A stretch of 64,000 nt of DNA from Lactiplantibacillus plantarum (GTDB lineage Bacteria; Bacillota; Bacilli; Lactobacillales; Lactobacillaceae), in assembly GCF_014131735.1 (NCBI RefSeq), contig NZ_CP039121.1:2108001-2172000 (forward strand). Reading direction: 5' to 3'. The position numbers were made by a program, and so were the translations under genes. Shown here in pieces: positions 1-7,203 of this stretch. Under the pieces are notes generated by a model that ran no database searches, had not been told where the DNA came from, and saw nothing but the letters and a program-made list of their open reading frames with translations. The first letter of the stretch is position 1, and each line of letters opens with the position of its first letter.

Positions 1-26
1 TCAAAATCTTCAAGTGTTAAACTCAT
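1..26 (-). CDS. queA: QueA N-terminus (tRNA ribosyltransferase-isomerase), cut by window edge
   Basis: Only the first eight or so codons are inside the window, reading MSLTLEDFD on the minus strand from an ATG at 24-26, with a GAGGT ribosome binding site just upstream. The peptide resembles the N-terminus of QueA, which transfers and isomerises the ribosyl part of S-adenosylmethionine onto 7-aminomethyl-7-deazaguanine in tRNA during queuosine synthesis. The position directly after ruvB is the usual ruvA-ruvB-queA order of lactobacilli. The call rests on this very short peptide plus gene order. Confidence 0.6.
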
Positions 27-43
27 GTTGTGACCTCTTATCT

Positions 44-1054
44 TTATTTATTTTCTGGGTATGGGAATCCCAAATGCTGATAACCTTTAATTGTAACAAC
101 GCGTCCACGTTGTGTTCGCTTCAAGAACCCAATCTGGAGTAAGTACGGTTCGACCACTTCCGCGATTGTATCCGTTTCTTCACCAATATTGGCCGCAATC
201 GTAGCAAGCCCGACCGGACCCCCGTCATAATACTCTAGCATCGTTCGTAAGAGCTTATTGTCAGTCTCGTCCAAGCCGGCATCATCTACGCGTAAATATG
301 TCAGTGATCGCGCCACAATGGCCTCATCAATGGCATCTTGATCCGCCACTTCTGCAAAATCACGAATTCGCTTGAACAAGCGATTAGCAATGCGGGGCGT
401 TCCCCGTGAGCGACGCGCAATTTCGTGGGCACCCGATGGTTTGATACTCGTTTGAAAAATATCTGCAGTCCGCTTAACGATATCTTCCAAATCAGCAACT
501 TCATAGTACGCCATATGTTCGACGATTCCAAATCGGTCACGTAACGGAGCTGACAGCATACCAGCTCGGGTGGTCGCGCCAATCAGCGTAAACGGCGGCA
601 GTGGAAAGTGCACGGGATGGGCGGTTGGCCCCTGTCCGACCACGATATCGACAAAAAAATCTTCCATGGCCGAATACAACATTTCTTCAACGATTTTCGG
701 TAACCGGTGAATTTCGTCAATAAATAAGATATCACCCGGCTCCAGTTCATTCAAGAGCGCAACCAAATCACCTGGCTTTTCGATTGCAGGGCCACTGGTC
801 GTGCGGATATTGACCTGCATCTCGTTGGCGATTACCATCGCTAGCGTGGTCTTCCCTAATCCCGGTGGACCATACAGCAAAACGTGATCCAAGGATTCCT
901 CACGCTTGCGGGCCGCTTCAATATACACTCCTAATTCGTGCTTGACCCGGGCCTGACCAATATACTGGGCTAACGTTTGCGGACGGAGCGATTTTTCTAA
1001 TGACGCCTCTTCGTCATCGGCTTTGTCACCGGATAATAACTTGTCATCGTCCAT
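44..1054 (-). CDS. ruvB: Holliday junction branch-migration ATPase RuvB
   Basis: RuvB is the hexameric AAA+ motor that, with RuvA, moves Holliday junctions during recombinational repair. The 336-residue protein has the usual length. The Walker A motif GPPGLGKTT is at residues 62-70, Walker B with FIDEIHRL at about 111-118, and the sensor region with ATTRAG and RDRFGI at about 160-177. The C-terminal winged-helix part ends with the typical FPYPENK-like tail. The ATG follows a GGGAGGGG binding site. It lies 17 bases after ruvA and almost certainly shares its SOS-controlled transcript. Confidence 0.97.
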   Translation of the reverse strand: MDDDKLLSGDKADDEEASLEKSLRPQTLAQYIGQARVKHELGVYIEAARKREESLDHVLLYGPPGLGKTTLAMVIANEMQVNIRTTSGPAIEKPGDLVALLNELEPGDILFIDEIHRLPKIVEEMLYSAMEDFFVDIVVGQGPTAHPVHFPLPPFTLIGATTRAGMLSAPLRDRFGIVEHMAYYEVADLEDIVKRTADIFQTSIKPSGAHEIARRSRGTPRIANRLFKRIRDFAEVADQDAIDEAIVARSLTYLRVDDAGLDETDNKLLRTMLEYYDGGPVGLATIAANIGEETDTIAEVVEPYLLQIGFLKRTQRGRVVTIKGYQHLGFPYPENK

Positions 1055-1071
1055 TTAGTTACCCCTCCCAT

Positions 1072-1683
1072 CTACTTCTTCATCAATAGTCGTAGTCCTT
1101 CACTCAACAAGGTGTTCGTATCGGCCCCTTGTGTCTGACTAAACGTCTCCAACTTCTTAGTGACCTTCTTGACATCCGCTTTCGAATAGCCAAGAGCTTC
1201 CAGAGCCGCCAACGCGTCCGCTAACGCGCCATCAACAGCAGGAGCATCCACATCGAGCGCAGTTTGACCAGTAACATCAACGTTTAGATCGTTTAATTTA
1301 CCTTTCAAGTCCAGCACGATTTGCTGAGCTGTCTTCTTGCCCACGCCAGGAAAACTCGTCAGATAAGTCGCATTCTCTTGATTGATGGCTTGGATCAGAC
1401 CTGCATGGTCGTTGTTGGCCAAAATCGCGAGGGCCGACTTCGGACCAATTCCCGAAACCCCGAGCAACTTTTCGAACAACGCCTTCTCGTCAGCATCAAA
1501 AAAGCCAAATAGGCTCATGCCATTTTCGCTGACGGCTTGATGGATATACATCTTAACTGCTGTTGGGCCCACCTGGTAACGGTATGGATTAGCCGTTAGC
1601 ACTTTATAACCAATGCCGCTGACCTCAATCACCACATAACCGGGGGTTACATCGGTCACTTGACCGAGAAAATATTCGTACAC
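1072..1683 (-). CDS. ruvA: Holliday junction DNA-binding protein RuvA
   Basis: RuvA binds four-way junctions as a tetramer and loads RuvB. I place the start at the GTG at 1681-1683 (VYEYFLGQV), eight bases after a GGAG binding site; upstream in-frame ATGs would add about 31 residues unlike the family. This gives 203 residues, normal for RuvA. The N-terminal OB fold is followed by two helix-hairpin-helix motifs near residues 74-89 (GVSGIGPKSA) and 111-125 (FPGVGKKTA), and the flexible C-terminal RuvB-binding domain. A LexA-type box lies just upstream at 1703-1716. Confidence 0.96.
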   Translation of the reverse strand: MYEYFLGQVTDVTPGYVVIEVSGIGYKVLTANPYRYQVGPTAVKMYIHQAVSENGMSLFGFFDADEKALFEKLLGVSGIGPKSALAILANNDHAGLIQAINQENATYLTSFPGVGKKTAQQIVLDLKGKLNDLNVDVTGQTALDVDAPAVDGALADALAALEALGYSKADVKKVTKKLETFSQTQGADTNTLLSEGLRLLMKK

Positions 1684-1702
1684 CGAAAAAACTCCTTTAA
1701 AT

Positions 1703-1716
1703 AAAACGTATGTTTG
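1703..1716 (-). promoter_or_regulatory. Putative LexA (SOS) box of ruvAB
   Basis: On the minus strand the sequence CAAACATACGTTTT matches 12 of 14 positions of the Gram-positive LexA/DinR consensus CGAACRNRYGTTYG. It lies just downstream of a good -10 hexamer (TACAAT, about 1724-1729) and upstream of the ruvA ribosome binding site, where bound LexA would block transcription. SOS control of ruvAB is known in Bacillus; here it is inferred from the motif. Confidence 0.65.
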
Positions 1717-1831
1717 CTTGCTAAATTGTACCACATTTTCACAGTGGCTTAACACTGGTGCACCGATAAAAACCAAATTTTAATGTTAAATCAATTTCAC
1801 CTCGATTGACGGATTTCGTGGCAAGAAATGC

Positions 1832-1860
1832 TTGCCGCCACGTTAACGTCATGCTATGCT
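1832..1860 (+). promoter_or_regulatory. Sigma-A-type promoter
   Basis: TTGCCG at 1832-1837 and TATGCT at 1855-1860 are separated by 17 bases and point at the gene starting at 1884. The divergent ruvA promoter lies about 100 bases away. Confidence 0.6.
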
Positions 1861-1883
1861 CAAAGTCCTAGGGAGGTCTCGCT

Positions 1884-2402
1884 ATGCAACTCAAACCGTT
1901 TAAAGCGGTGTTACCGACCACAACTGGTCAAACTAAAATTCAAACAGCTGCGACCAATTGGGACAGCCAGGATACAATGACGACAACCGAAGCCAGCTAT
2001 TACTGGTACGAACTCACACTCAACGGTGTTCACCAGTGGCGCTTAATTGGCAGCTGGCCGGTGGATCAAACCGTGACGACCATGGTTCCCGGCATGATCA
2101 ACACAGTCCTTTACCCACAGCAACCCGTTATCGAGATGTTGATTGACGACTGGGTCGGTCATTTTGCCCCGGTCGTCGAGGTGACGGATACCGCGCACGT
2201 CACACATCGACTTTGGCAGATTACTGAGTCTGAGGTCAATACCGACATCACAACGGCCATGGCACCCGTTACTCCGCAGAAAACGTGGTTGACAACGGTC
2301 AGCACGCCACTCGTCATGTTAGTCTCAACCAGTGAATGGCAAAAATTAGCCACCGCACCAGTCATTCCCGAACAGTTAATTGCGTTAGCGACAACCTCAT
2401 AA
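1884..2402 (+). CDS. Conserved hypothetical protein, 172 aa
   Basis: I do not recognise this protein. It begins MQLKPFKAVLP after a strong GGGAGG binding site and its own promoter, so it is very likely translated. It has no signal peptide or membrane segment. It is rich in Thr, Val and Trp, with many short beta-prone stretches, and contains the segments YYWYELTLNGVHQWRLIGSW and VGHFAPVVEVTD, compatible with a small beta-sheet domain. It is a single-gene plus-strand unit between ruvA and a converging yfhO-like gene, bounded by a shared hairpin terminator. No function can be given. Confidence 0.85.
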   Translation: MQLKPFKAVLPTTTGQTKIQTAATNWDSQDTMTTTEASYYWYELTLNGVHQWRLIGSWPVDQTVTTMVPGMINTVLYPQQPVIEMLIDDWVGHFAPVVEVTDTAHVTHRLWQITESEVNTDITTAMAPVTPQKTWLTTVSTPLVMLVSTSEWQKLATAPVIPEQLIALATTS

Positions 2403-2473
2403 TTAACCAGTCGTGGCTGTTAATTGTGAATTTCGCTATGGCATACATTCGTTTGTGTTCCATCTAACGTTAA

Positions 2474-2516
2474 ATAGGCTTCTTAGGAATCAAAGTTAAT
2501 TCCTAAGAAGCCTATT
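2474..2516. terminator. Bidirectional intrinsic terminator
   Basis: A perfect 18-base stem (AATAGGCTTCTTAGGAAT and its complement) with an eight-base loop lies between converging genes. A T-rich tail follows on the plus side and an A-rich one precedes it, so it can stop both transcripts. Confidence 0.9.
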
Positions 2517-2535
2517 TTAATACCGATTTACTCAA

Positions 2536-5500
2536 TTAAGATTGTCTGACACGTTTGTGAAGCCCCCACCAGCAGGCAATCAGTATGCTAATCACACCAC
2601 CAATAATACTCGACCATATGCCGATTTTTAGTCCTGGTGTGTGATACGTCAATCGAATCTGGTGCCGGCCGGCTGTCAACTTGGCCCCCACAAACCCTTT
2701 GTTGACAACTTGAGTCCTAACGGTTTGACCGTCAACTCGTAGCTGCCAACCAGTCGAATACGGAATTGACGTTGTTAACACGGTTGCTGTCTTAGTCAGC
2801 GTGGTTCCCGTAATCTGGTTGTTCGTCACTTGTTGATGCTTCAACCCACTCGTCTGTAGTTGCCGCGTCCGTTGACGATAAGTCTTCCCAAGCGGTACAG
2901 CGATCAGTTTAGCGGACTTAAAATGCAAACTACGAATGCTCGTAAAGTTCAGCGTAATCAGCTTACGCGCGTACTTGCTATACCCTAAGTTGATTACTGC
3001 TGATGTCCGGGGCTCATAGTCTGACATATTCGTGGTACCCAACTGACTAAAACTCGTCAAGTTATCCGTTGTCTGAGCAGTTAAAGAATACCCACTAGCG
3101 CTCAAATTGCCCTTCAGACCATCGCGAACATCATCTAGATAATCGACTTTGGTATACGGACGGGCCGTGAACACGTTGATATTTTGACTCGTTGTCAAGG
3201 CGTGCTTGATTGAGGAACGCCGATAACTGATGCCATCTAGCACAAGATAGAGTTCCGTATTTCGATACTTCTTAGGGTGTTGAATGGTCAATTGGTACGG
3301 TATCTGGTGCCCCTGCACATCACTGACCATGCTCGTTAACTCGTCGGCATTGTTTTCCTGATTTTTCTGGACTAACTTTTGATTAGCTGCAATCAAGTTC
3401 AACACGCGGTTTGACGGTGTCGTCAGGCCAGTTGCCGGCGTCAAACTTTCTCGTTGTTCCGGCGTTAATGTGATCGTATCTGCCGGTAACTTAGTCAACG
3501 CGTTGTTCGACGCTCCCGTTGCATGTTGATTGCGGTAAATAATCACCTTGTCCAACGTATCCAAAACATTCGTCGTATCCGCTTGAACCGTATAAGCGAC
3601 GTTTTTTCCGGTAACGGTTGGCTTGACAGTCTTAACACCACTAACCTGCTGCGTAGTGACTGCACCTTGTAACAAGGCTTGCTCGCGGTCAACTGCGTTC
3701 AAGCGATTAAATTGGCGTTGACTAATCTGATGCTGCTGTGTATAAACTAACGGCAACGCATTCTTGGATTTTAACAAGATCGTGCCGGTATGATTACTCA
3801 TGCCATAAATAAACTTGTCCGCAAAAATCTTCGGTTCGCCAGTTTTCATCTTAACAACCTCATATCCGGCTGGTAAGGCTTGTTTCTTCAACTGGTCCTC
3901 ACGTGCAAATAAATATTTAACACCTAATAAGTTATACATCGTCGTCCGACCGTCCAACGAACCGAGTGGCGAGTTCATCGCATACTCTGAGTTGCCTAAG
4001 GCCTGACTAAATGCCCCCACGTAACCATTTTGAACTGAAAAATACGATCCAACCGTGTGAGTTCCTAACACCATCGGCACATCACTCTCAGCCGAACGCA
4101 TCGTATAGTAGTTGGGTGCCAAAGCCGTTCGATAAAATTGGCTAGTCGTGGTTAAACTTTTTTGCGCGCCATCAAAATAATTTTTGACCCATTTCATTGC
4201 CGCGCCCTGCCGCAACTGCTCAGTACTATTAGAATTAGTATTGATACTCAACCAGCCCAGTCCGTTATTCGCCAGGTTCAGCGTGACAATTCCCAGTAAT
4301 AACACATAAAATTGCCGATTGGTCAATTTTAAGGATTGTTTGGCCAGCAGGACCCCAATTAACGCTAACAAGATGAGATATGTCGCAATATCATGTTTGC
4401 GGATATTGAGATAGAATCCATTGATCAGCCAAATAATGACAAGCAGACCGCCACTAATACCAGCCAACCATTTTAAATCAGCCGCTGTCAGAGCAGTGAC
4501 TTGGTCCATAAATGCCATCGTCGCATAAGCAAACACGAGGGTTGCCATCAACAACCATCGATTAGAAGGTGTTGAAAAAACGTTGAATACGGCCGCAAAT
4601 TGAGGCAACAAAATACCCAACATCATCACGACCAGTACCCAATTAAGCACCCAATAGCGTCTGAAATGACGTAGTGTATAAATAATTGCAATAAAGCTAA
4701 TGCTACTCAGCCCGAGGGTCACCCAGTATTGGACACTGCCACCATTGGTCAACAGTCGATTGGGTAAATTAACGTAATAATTGATGGGATAACTTGTCAA
4801 GCCATTCGCAAAGTTAAAACTCGCACGCGTTGCCGTCAACATCGCGAGCAGCGTGGGCACTAGTAAGATGCCTGCCATCGTGACACCAAGACCAACCGCC
4901 ACTAGTAACCGCCAAAATAACTGTCCAAACGACCGCATCGTTAAATGATCACGACGACGTGACCAGAAACGCACCAAAGCATAGACTAAGCCGCCCAATG
5001 CGAGTAAGTAAGCAAAATAGAAGTTACTCAAAATTACAACGGCGGTAATCAGACTGAGTGGTAACCAATGTCGGCCTCGTAAGACCCGTTCAATCGCCCA
5101 ACACAGTAGCGGAAACCAAATCATTGGTAACAAGAAAAACGGGTGGTGCATCCCAACATAGAACGTATACGCGGTAAACGTATACGTCAAAGCTCCAATC
5201 AATTGACTGACACGTTTGAACTTGAACTGCCGACTGAAACCTAGAAAAGTAAGTCCAACGAAGTACAATCGCAGCAAGATCAACGCTTGGTAGGCCCATT
5301 CCAAATGAGCGCGCGAAACAAACGCCACTAAATAATTAAACGGATCACCGACCACGTAGTAGGAAAAAGTCGTCAGTTGATCGGCCCCCAAGCCGAGATT
5401 CCATGACCAACTGAATAATTGTTGTGGGTGGTGCTGTAAGATCCGCTGAAATTCCAATAAAATCGGGAAGTGTTGGGCGATGCCATCCACTTCCCAAATC

Positions 5501-5604
5501 AATGTCCGGCCGGCTAAGAAAAGCCCACTGTAAGTAATCGTCGCAATAACCACAAACATCGCCGTATACCAGACGACTAGTGGTATCTTCCGTACTGTCT
5601 TCAA
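2536..5604 (-). CDS. YfhO-family large polytopic membrane protein
   Basis: A roughly 1020-residue membrane protein. A first hydrophobic segment is followed by a long array of transmembrane helices over about residues 10-460 (a dozen or more), a large extracytoplasmic domain of about 500 residues rich in Thr, Gln and Asn, and one final helix near the C-terminus before a basic tail (HKRVRQS). This architecture is that of the Bacillus YfhO family, linked to glycosylation of lipoteichoic acid and other cell-surface polymers. The open frame extends to a TTG at 5641-5643, but the TTG at 5602-5604 is better placed behind AGGGG. It ends at the terminator shared with the 1884 gene. The polymer modified cannot be deduced. 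Confidence 0.9.
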   Translation of the reverse strand: MKTVRKIPLVVWYTAMFVVIATITYSGLFLAGRTLIWEVDGIAQHFPILLEFQRILQHHPQQLFSWSWNLGLGADQLTTFSYYVVGDPFNYLVAFVSRAHLEWAYQALILLRLYFVGLTFLGFSRQFKFKRVSQLIGALTYTFTAYTFYVGMHHPFFLLPMIWFPLLCWAIERVLRGRHWLPLSLITAVVILSNFYFAYLLALGGLVYALVRFWSRRRDHLTMRSFGQLFWRLLVAVGLGVTMAGILLVPTLLAMLTATRASFNFANGLTSYPINYYVNLPNRLLTNGGSVQYWVTLGLSSISFIAIIYTLRHFRRYWVLNWVLVVMMLGILLPQFAAVFNVFSTPSNRWLLMATLVFAYATMAFMDQVTALTAADLKWLAGISGGLLVIIWLINGFYLNIRKHDIATYLILLALIGVLLAKQSLKLTNRQFYVLLLGIVTLNLANNGLGWLSINTNSNSTEQLRQGAAMKWVKNYFDGAQKSLTTTSQFYRTALAPNYYTMRSAESDVPMVLGTHTVGSYFSVQNGYVGAFSQALGNSEYAMNSPLGSLDGRTTMYNLLGVKYLFAREDQLKKQALPAGYEVVKMKTGEPKIFADKFIYGMSNHTGTILLKSKNALPLVYTQQHQISQRQFNRLNAVDREQALLQGAVTTQQVSGVKTVKPTVTGKNVAYTVQADTTNVLDTLDKVIIYRNQHATGASNNALTKLPADTITLTPEQRESLTPATGLTTPSNRVLNLIAANQKLVQKNQENNADELTSMVSDVQGHQIPYQLTIQHPKKYRNTELYLVLDGISYRRSSIKHALTTSQNINVFTARPYTKVDYLDDVRDGLKGNLSASGYSLTAQTTDNLTSFSQLGTTNMSDYEPRTSAVINLGYSKYARKLITLNFTSIRSLHFKSAKLIAVPLGKTYRQRTRQLQTSGLKHQQVTNNQITGTTLTKTATVLTTSIPYSTGWQLRVDGQTVRTQVVNKGFVGAKLTAGRHQIRLTYHTPGLKIGIWSSIIGGVISILIACWWGLHKRVRQS

Positions 5605-5757
5605 ATCAGGTGCCCCTATCTTGTAATTACGTCGACAACGCAATCCCCATATTTTGCCATCTCAAACAATGTTTCTATTTTACCATGAACAATTTCGTCT
5701 CGTGATGTTCAGTTTGAATCTTAATAAATTCGTGATTCACAGCTGTCCCATCAACAA

Positions 5758-6165
5758 CTAACGCCAATCCCAGTTATCTAAAGTTTCAATCTTAGTAGTC
5801 GCCGGATAACTCCCAAACAACTGTACTAAAGGTTGTAAGCCACTCACAGCATTATCACGTTGTAAGTTGATCGTAGCGATTGCCGCTTGATCATGACGGT
5901 TAGGATCGAGCTCAAAAGCAGCAACTTGCTCATATAAATTCAGCGTAATCAATTTGGCGTCCCGCGCACTTGGATGCGCATTTAATTCCCACAGCGTCTT
6001 GCGCCCGGCCACGAACGCGGGCGTGGCCTCTGGTAAATCTGCCAAAAAACAATATGCCGAATAAACCTGGCGATAATAAAGTTTGGTCATATCCAAAACA
6101 ATCAACTCCCAATCATGTTGAGTGGTCCAAGCACCCGATACGCGCTCACCACTCATTTTAATCAA
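5758..6165 (-). CDS. Hypothetical protein, about 132-135 aa
   Basis: I do not recognise this protein. It is soluble and has no signal peptide. It contains several aromatic-rich stretches (LYYRQVYSAYCF, LYEQVAAFELDP) and ends in LDNWDWR. The start is uncertain: TTG at 6165 or the ATG three codons later (MSGERVSG), and neither has a strong ribosome binding site. Codon use and even amino-acid composition speak for a real gene. It is a single-gene unit between the yfhO-like gene and repeat element A. The gap of about 150 bases to the next upstream signal holds only a hairpin. Confidence 0.65.
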   Translation of the reverse strand: MIKMSGERVSGAWTTQHDWELIVLDMTKLYYRQVYSAYCFLADLPEATPAFVAGRKTLWELNAHPSARDAKLITLNLYEQVAAFELDPNRHDQAAIATINLQRDNAVSGLQPLVQLFGSYPATTKIETLDNWDWR

Positions 6166-6286
6166 TGATAGCTAACTATTTAAACCAATTCAATCTGAAA
6201 TTTTACAACTCAAATTAGTGTCACAAACGCCACTTCCCCAATCTTAAAGTTGTTTTTTAGACCGCAATACTGGCGACAATAAAAGT

Positions 6287-6312
6287 GTCCCTAGGTTTTT
6301 TAACCCAGGGAC
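6287..6312. terminator. Hairpin, possible terminator at the edge of repeat element A
   Basis: GTCCCTAGGTT pairs with AACCCAGGGAC (one mismatch) around an all-T loop, with TTTT following on the minus strand. It could stop transcripts leaving the repeat region toward the gene at 5758. Confidence 0.5.
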
Positions 6313-6474
6313 TACTCAACATTGCTATTTTTATTCGATAACACATTCGGTTCGTGATTATTCAGTATCAGTCATGATTAAAACGTGCCATTTCTTAAGT
6401 TCAAAAGCAACCAGCTTAAGACCGCTGGAAAAAGTTCGGACTAGCGTAGACTTGCTTGGTGTGTGCGCCTTACA

Positions 6475-6632
6475 CCGACTTCCAGGCATTTCTGCCAATT
6501 GCCGGAACGTGGTGGGCACAGATTTGAGCCGAAAAATCACGTCTCAAATACTGGCCTTTCACTAACCAAGCACAAGACGCTTGCTAAGTGAAATTTCACC
6601 ACTGAGCATTGGCCGAAACGCCTTCCAGTCGG
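6475..6632 (+). ncRNA. Cloverleaf-like structured module A-X (candidate RNA or DNA structure)
   Basis: The outer arms CCGACTTCCAGGC... and ...GCCTTCCAGTCGGG pair over about 25 bases. Inside are a helix GTGGTG/CACCAC (6509-6514 with 6597-6602), a hairpin ATTTGAG/CTCAAAT (6522-6528 with 6543-6549) and a hairpin from TTTCACTAACCAAGC to GCTTGCTAAGTGAAA. Three of these helices are matched by compensatory changes in the copy at 23996-24152. The module is followed 12 bases later by ATGGCAGAC. Confidence 0.5.
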
Positions 6633-6644
6633 GACAGTATTCGA

Positions 6645-6674
6645 ATGGCAGACGGTGAGGTACCCAACTTTTGA
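6645..6674 (+). pseudogene. Decayed short frame MADGEVPNF after module A-X
   Basis: ATG at 6645 opens MADGEVPNF and meets TGA after nine codons. The peptide resembles the start of the longer frame on the other side of the element (MADERPPNL), and the base context TTCGAATGGC is the same. It is either a decayed copy or a very short leader peptide. Confidence 0.35.
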
Positions 6675-6777
6675 TGAATTGGTCGTTGCTTTTCATAAAC
6701 GGTAATTTTGTCAATCAACTGTCAGACTAAAAATAATATTGAGATGGCTCACTAATCCTGAATCGGTATAGTAGGAT

Positions 6778-6885
6778 TTAATCTCTTGACAGAGTGCTTA
6801 ATGCACCTAGCGCTTTGTTTAAACTTCCAGCATCAAAATAGTCAGCGACTAATTGTACCAAATTAGGTGGTCGTTCATCAGCCAT
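6778..6885 (-). CDS. Small protein of repeat element A, 35 aa
   Basis: A 35-codon frame, too short for most gene callers, starts at the ATG at 6883-6885 directly after palindrome A-Y and ends at TAA at 6778-6780. It begins MADERPPNLV and continues through an amphipathic, helix-prone stretch (QLVADYF, AGSLNKALGAL). It has no Cys and no membrane segment. The corresponding position in element B keeps the start but has GAA to TAA and CAA to TAA changes, so that copy is broken. There is no strong ribosome binding site, only a weak GGGAAA about 10 bases upstream. Translation is unproven. The frame could also be the relic of a longer gene. Confidence 0.4.
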   Translation of the reverse strand: MADERPPNLVQLVADYFDAGSLNKALGALSTLSRD

Positions 6886-6897
6886 TCGAGCAGTTTC

Positions 6898-7067
6898 CCG
6901 ACCGGAGGGGCTGGGTGGACAATGCTCAGTAGCCAAATTATTCTTAGCTGGAAGTGGTCTGCTTCCGGCTTAGAATAAGACTCGTATTTGAGATGACGCG
7001 GGTTATGCGTTAGCTCAAATCGACGTCGGCTGCGTTCCAGCAATTGTCACCCAGCCCCGGAGGTCGG
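6898..7067 (-). ncRNA. Cloverleaf-like structured module A-Y (candidate)
   Basis: Read on the minus strand, arms CCGACCTCCGGGGCTGGGTG and CACCCAGCCCCTCCGGTCGG form the outer stem. Two inner hairpins follow, ATTTGAG/CTCAAAT and a long one with TTATTCT and AGAATAA at its base. The plan is the same as module A-X although the outer and second helices have different sequences. It lies between the right terminal repeat and the 35-codon frame. Confidence 0.5.
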
Positions 7068-7203
7068 CATAGGACGCACACCGGCTGACGAACAACAATC
7101 TAAACTTGGCACGTTTTAATCATAATTCATGAAATATTTACTTGCACAATGCGGATCGATTACGAATCATACTAAAGTAACGAGTACGCCGCCAATAATC
7201 ACT

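Larger units (their letters stand above)
6374..7123. repeat. Repeat element A: composite inverted element with terminal inverted repeats
   Basis: A 750-base element between genes. Its ends are perfect 17-base inverted repeats: ATGATTAAAACGTGCCA at 6374-6390 and its complement at 7107-7123. Inside are two convergent halves. The left half has a cloverleaf-like palindrome (6475-6632) followed by a short frame starting ATGGCAGAC at 6645. The right half, on the minus strand, has a second palindrome (6898-7067) followed by a frame starting ATGGCTGAT at 6885. Element B (23385-24252) is a full-length relative in reverse orientation, with similarity running through the centre as well. No transposase is encoded, so it would be non-autonomous if mobile. 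I know of no name for it. Confidence 0.85.

Noticed and set aside
6358..6565. Open frames of about 60 codons on both strands at the left end of element A
   Set aside because: They span the palindrome and the terminal repeat, have no ribosome binding site, and the equivalent frames in element B are not conserved as frames.
6374..7123. Element A as a classical insertion sequence with target duplication
   Set aside because: No transposase frame and no clear direct duplication next to the terminal repeats, so mobility is only a suggestion.
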